This document shows positions 5,362 to 6,493 of a stretch of DNA of 6,493 nucleotides, in pieces. Origin of the DNA: Pseudomonadota bacterium (lineage in GTDB: Bacteria > Myxococcota_A > Polyangia > Haliangiales > Haliangiaceae); the NCBI GenBank assembly GCA_023386455.1, contig JAEWJO010000135.1:1-6493 (forward strand), written 5' to 3'. The translations under genes and the position numbers were made by a program. The notes under the pieces were generated by a model. The model saw nothing but the letters and a program-made list of their open reading frames with translations, had not been told where the DNA came from and searched no databases. Positions within the stretch are counted from its first letter, which is position 1, and every line of letters starts with the position of its first letter.

Positions 5362-6493
5362 ATGTCCGACCTGCTCTCCCTCCTCTCGCTCGGTTCCGCC
5401 GGTATCGCCGCGCAGAACACCGGCGTGGGCGTCGCGAGCAACAACGTCGCGAACGTCAACACGGCCGGCTACTCGCGCCAGCGCGTCGACCTCGAGGCGC
5501 TCGTCGGGATGCCGCTCGTCGGTGGCGTCCGCTCCGGCTCGCCCGATCGCCTCCAGGACAACATCCTCGCCGGCCGCATCCGCGTCGCGAACGGCTCGCT
5601 GTCGATGTCGACGGCGTCGGCCGACGCGCTCTCGGATCTCGAGCAGCGCCTCACCAGCGGCGCGAGCCTCGGCGAGCAGCTCTCGACGATGTTCAAGCGC
5701 TTCGGCGAGGCCGCCGCGGCGCCGACCGATCCGATCCAGCGCCAGTCCGTGGTCGCGTCGATCGAGAGCCTGGTCGAGGGCATTCACCAGCGCGCCGCCG
5801 AGCTCGACTCTGCCAAGGCCGAGCTCGACACGCGCATCAAGGACAACGCGAAGCAGGCGACCGAGCTCGCGAAGCGCCTCGCCGACGCGAACCGCTCGGT
5901 CGCGAAGTCGAACGACCCGGTGATGCGCGACCAGCGCGACCAGCTCGCATCGCAGCTGTCGTCGCTCGTCGGCGGCAGCGCCCGCATCGACGCCGACGGC
6001 CAGATGCGCTTCGTCCTCGACGGCGGCGCCGTCCTCGTCGACGGCACGCACGCGTCCGCGCTCGAGGCGACGCCCGATCCCACGACCGGCGACACCTCGC
6101 TCTCTGTCGTCGACGGCAGCGCTCGCCGCGACGTCACCTCCGCGATCCGCGGCGGCACGATCGGCGCACAGCTCGGCGTCCGCGACGGCGACCTGGCGAA
6201 GGCGCGCACCGCGCTCGACCAGCTCGCCTACGACGTCGTCCAGTCGACCAACTCCGTCCACTCCGCGAACGCGGGGCTCGACGGAGTGTCTGGACGCAAC
6301 CTGTTCGGTGCGCTCGGCGGTGTCGCCGGCGCCGCGAGCGCGATCTCGATCGACCCCGCGATCGCGGCCGATCCGTCGAAGCTCGCGCTCGCCGCGGCCG
6401 GCGGCGGTCCCGGCAGCAACGCCGGCGCGCTCGCGCTGTTCCAGCTCGCGAGCCAGTCGGTCGCCGCCGGCGGCAAGACGCTCGGTAACGCCG
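5362..6493 (+). CDS. flgK: Hook-filament junction protein FlgK (3' end missing)
   Basis: FlgK (HAP1) forms the first junction ring between hook and filament and is a late substrate of flagellar export, carried by FlgN. The ATG at 5362, 3 bases after flgN, opens a frame that stays open for 377 codons to the window edge. The N-terminal helix contains SNNVANVNTAGYSRQRV (26-42), diagnostic of FlgK. A heptad-like helical stretch lies at about 134-182. MRDQRDQLASQLSSLV (188-203) and a segment from GTIGAQLGVRDGDL (about 265) through LDQLAYDVVQSTNSVH (285-300) to GVSGRNLFG follow, as in the family. The last residues (IDPAIAADPSKLALA and on) match the region before the C-terminal helix. FlgK is commonly 450-650 residues, so the C-terminal polymerisation helix is outside the window. 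No clear Shine-Dalgarno sequence precedes the ATG, suggesting coupling to flgN. Confidence 0.95.
   Translation, partial: MSDLLSLLSLGSAGIAAQNTGVGVASNNVANVNTAGYSRQRVDLEALVGMPLVGGVRSGSPDRLQDNILAGRIRVANGSLSMSTASADALSDLEQRLTSGASLGEQLSTMFKRFGEAAAAPTDPIQRQSVVASIESLVEGIHQRAAELDSAKAELDTRIKDNAKQATELAKRLADANRSVAKSNDPVMRDQRDQLASQLSSLVGGSARIDADGQMRFVLDGGAVLVDGTHASALEATPDPTTGDTSLSVVDGSARRDVTSAIRGGTIGAQLGVRDGDLAKARTALDQLAYDVVQSTNSVHSANAGLDGVSGRNLFGALGGVAGAASAISIDPAIAADPSKLALAAAGGGPGSNAGALALFQLASQSVAAGGKTLGNA

Noticed and set aside
5213..5923. A 236-codon + strand frame across the end of flgN and the start of flgK.
   Set aside because: It is a Ser/Arg/Pro-rich alternative frame. The real flgK frame starts at 5362 and stays open to the window edge with family motifs throughout.
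4771..6261. A 496-codon open frame on the - strand, opposite flgM, flgN and flgK.
   Set aside because: It is an antisense shadow caused by G/C-rich third positions. Its translation is Arg/Ala/Val/Asp-rich with no recognisable domain, while the + strand encodes clear flagellar proteins.

Overview
The window is one unbroken stretch of a flagellar structural operon, all genes on the + strand, from a very GC-rich diderm (outer-membrane) bacterium. Nearly every third codon position is G or C. Genes for both the P ring (FlgI) and the L ring (FlgH lipoprotein) are present, which requires a periplasm and an outer membrane. The composition, codon use and gene order (flgF-flgG-flgA-flgH-flgI-flgJ-flgM-flgN-flgK) suggest a deltaproteobacterial or Myxococcota-like lineage. 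That placement is inference only; nothing in the window is a taxonomic marker.

Layout: 1-663 is the 3' part of flgF (proximal rod, 5' end outside the window). 673-1458 is flgG (distal rod). 1455-2102 is flgA (periplasmic P-ring chaperone). 2099-2782 is flgH (L-ring lipoprotein). 2791-3882 is flgI (P ring). 3879-4688 is a two-domain flgJ whose N-terminal rod-binding domain is joined to a C-terminal M23 (LytM-type) metallopeptidase. 4700-5005 is flgM (anti-sigma-28 factor). 5002-5358 is flgN (export chaperone). 5362-6493 is the 5' part of flgK (hook-filament junction protein), which runs off the end of the window.

Spacing is extremely tight. Four junctions are 4-base start/stop overlaps (flgG/flgA, flgA/flgH, flgI/flgJ, flgM/flgN) and the others have gaps of 3 to 11 bases. 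There is no intergenic room for a terminator or a full promoter, so the genes are probably cotranscribed and translationally coupled. The order roughly follows assembly: rod, ring chaperone and rings, rod cap with wall-cutting enzyme, the FlgM checkpoint, then the late-export chaperone and its client.

The region is a conserved and well-understood system, and I see no undescribed one. The points most worth a second look are the M23 peptidase fused to FlgJ in place of the enteric glucosaminidase domain, two genes that start at GTG inside the previous stop codon (flgJ, flgN) and are easily mis-started, the placement of flgM inside the rod/ring transcription unit, and an imperfect hairpin early in flgM. 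No RNA genes, mobile elements, CRISPR arrays or stretches longer than 11 bases without a gene were seen.
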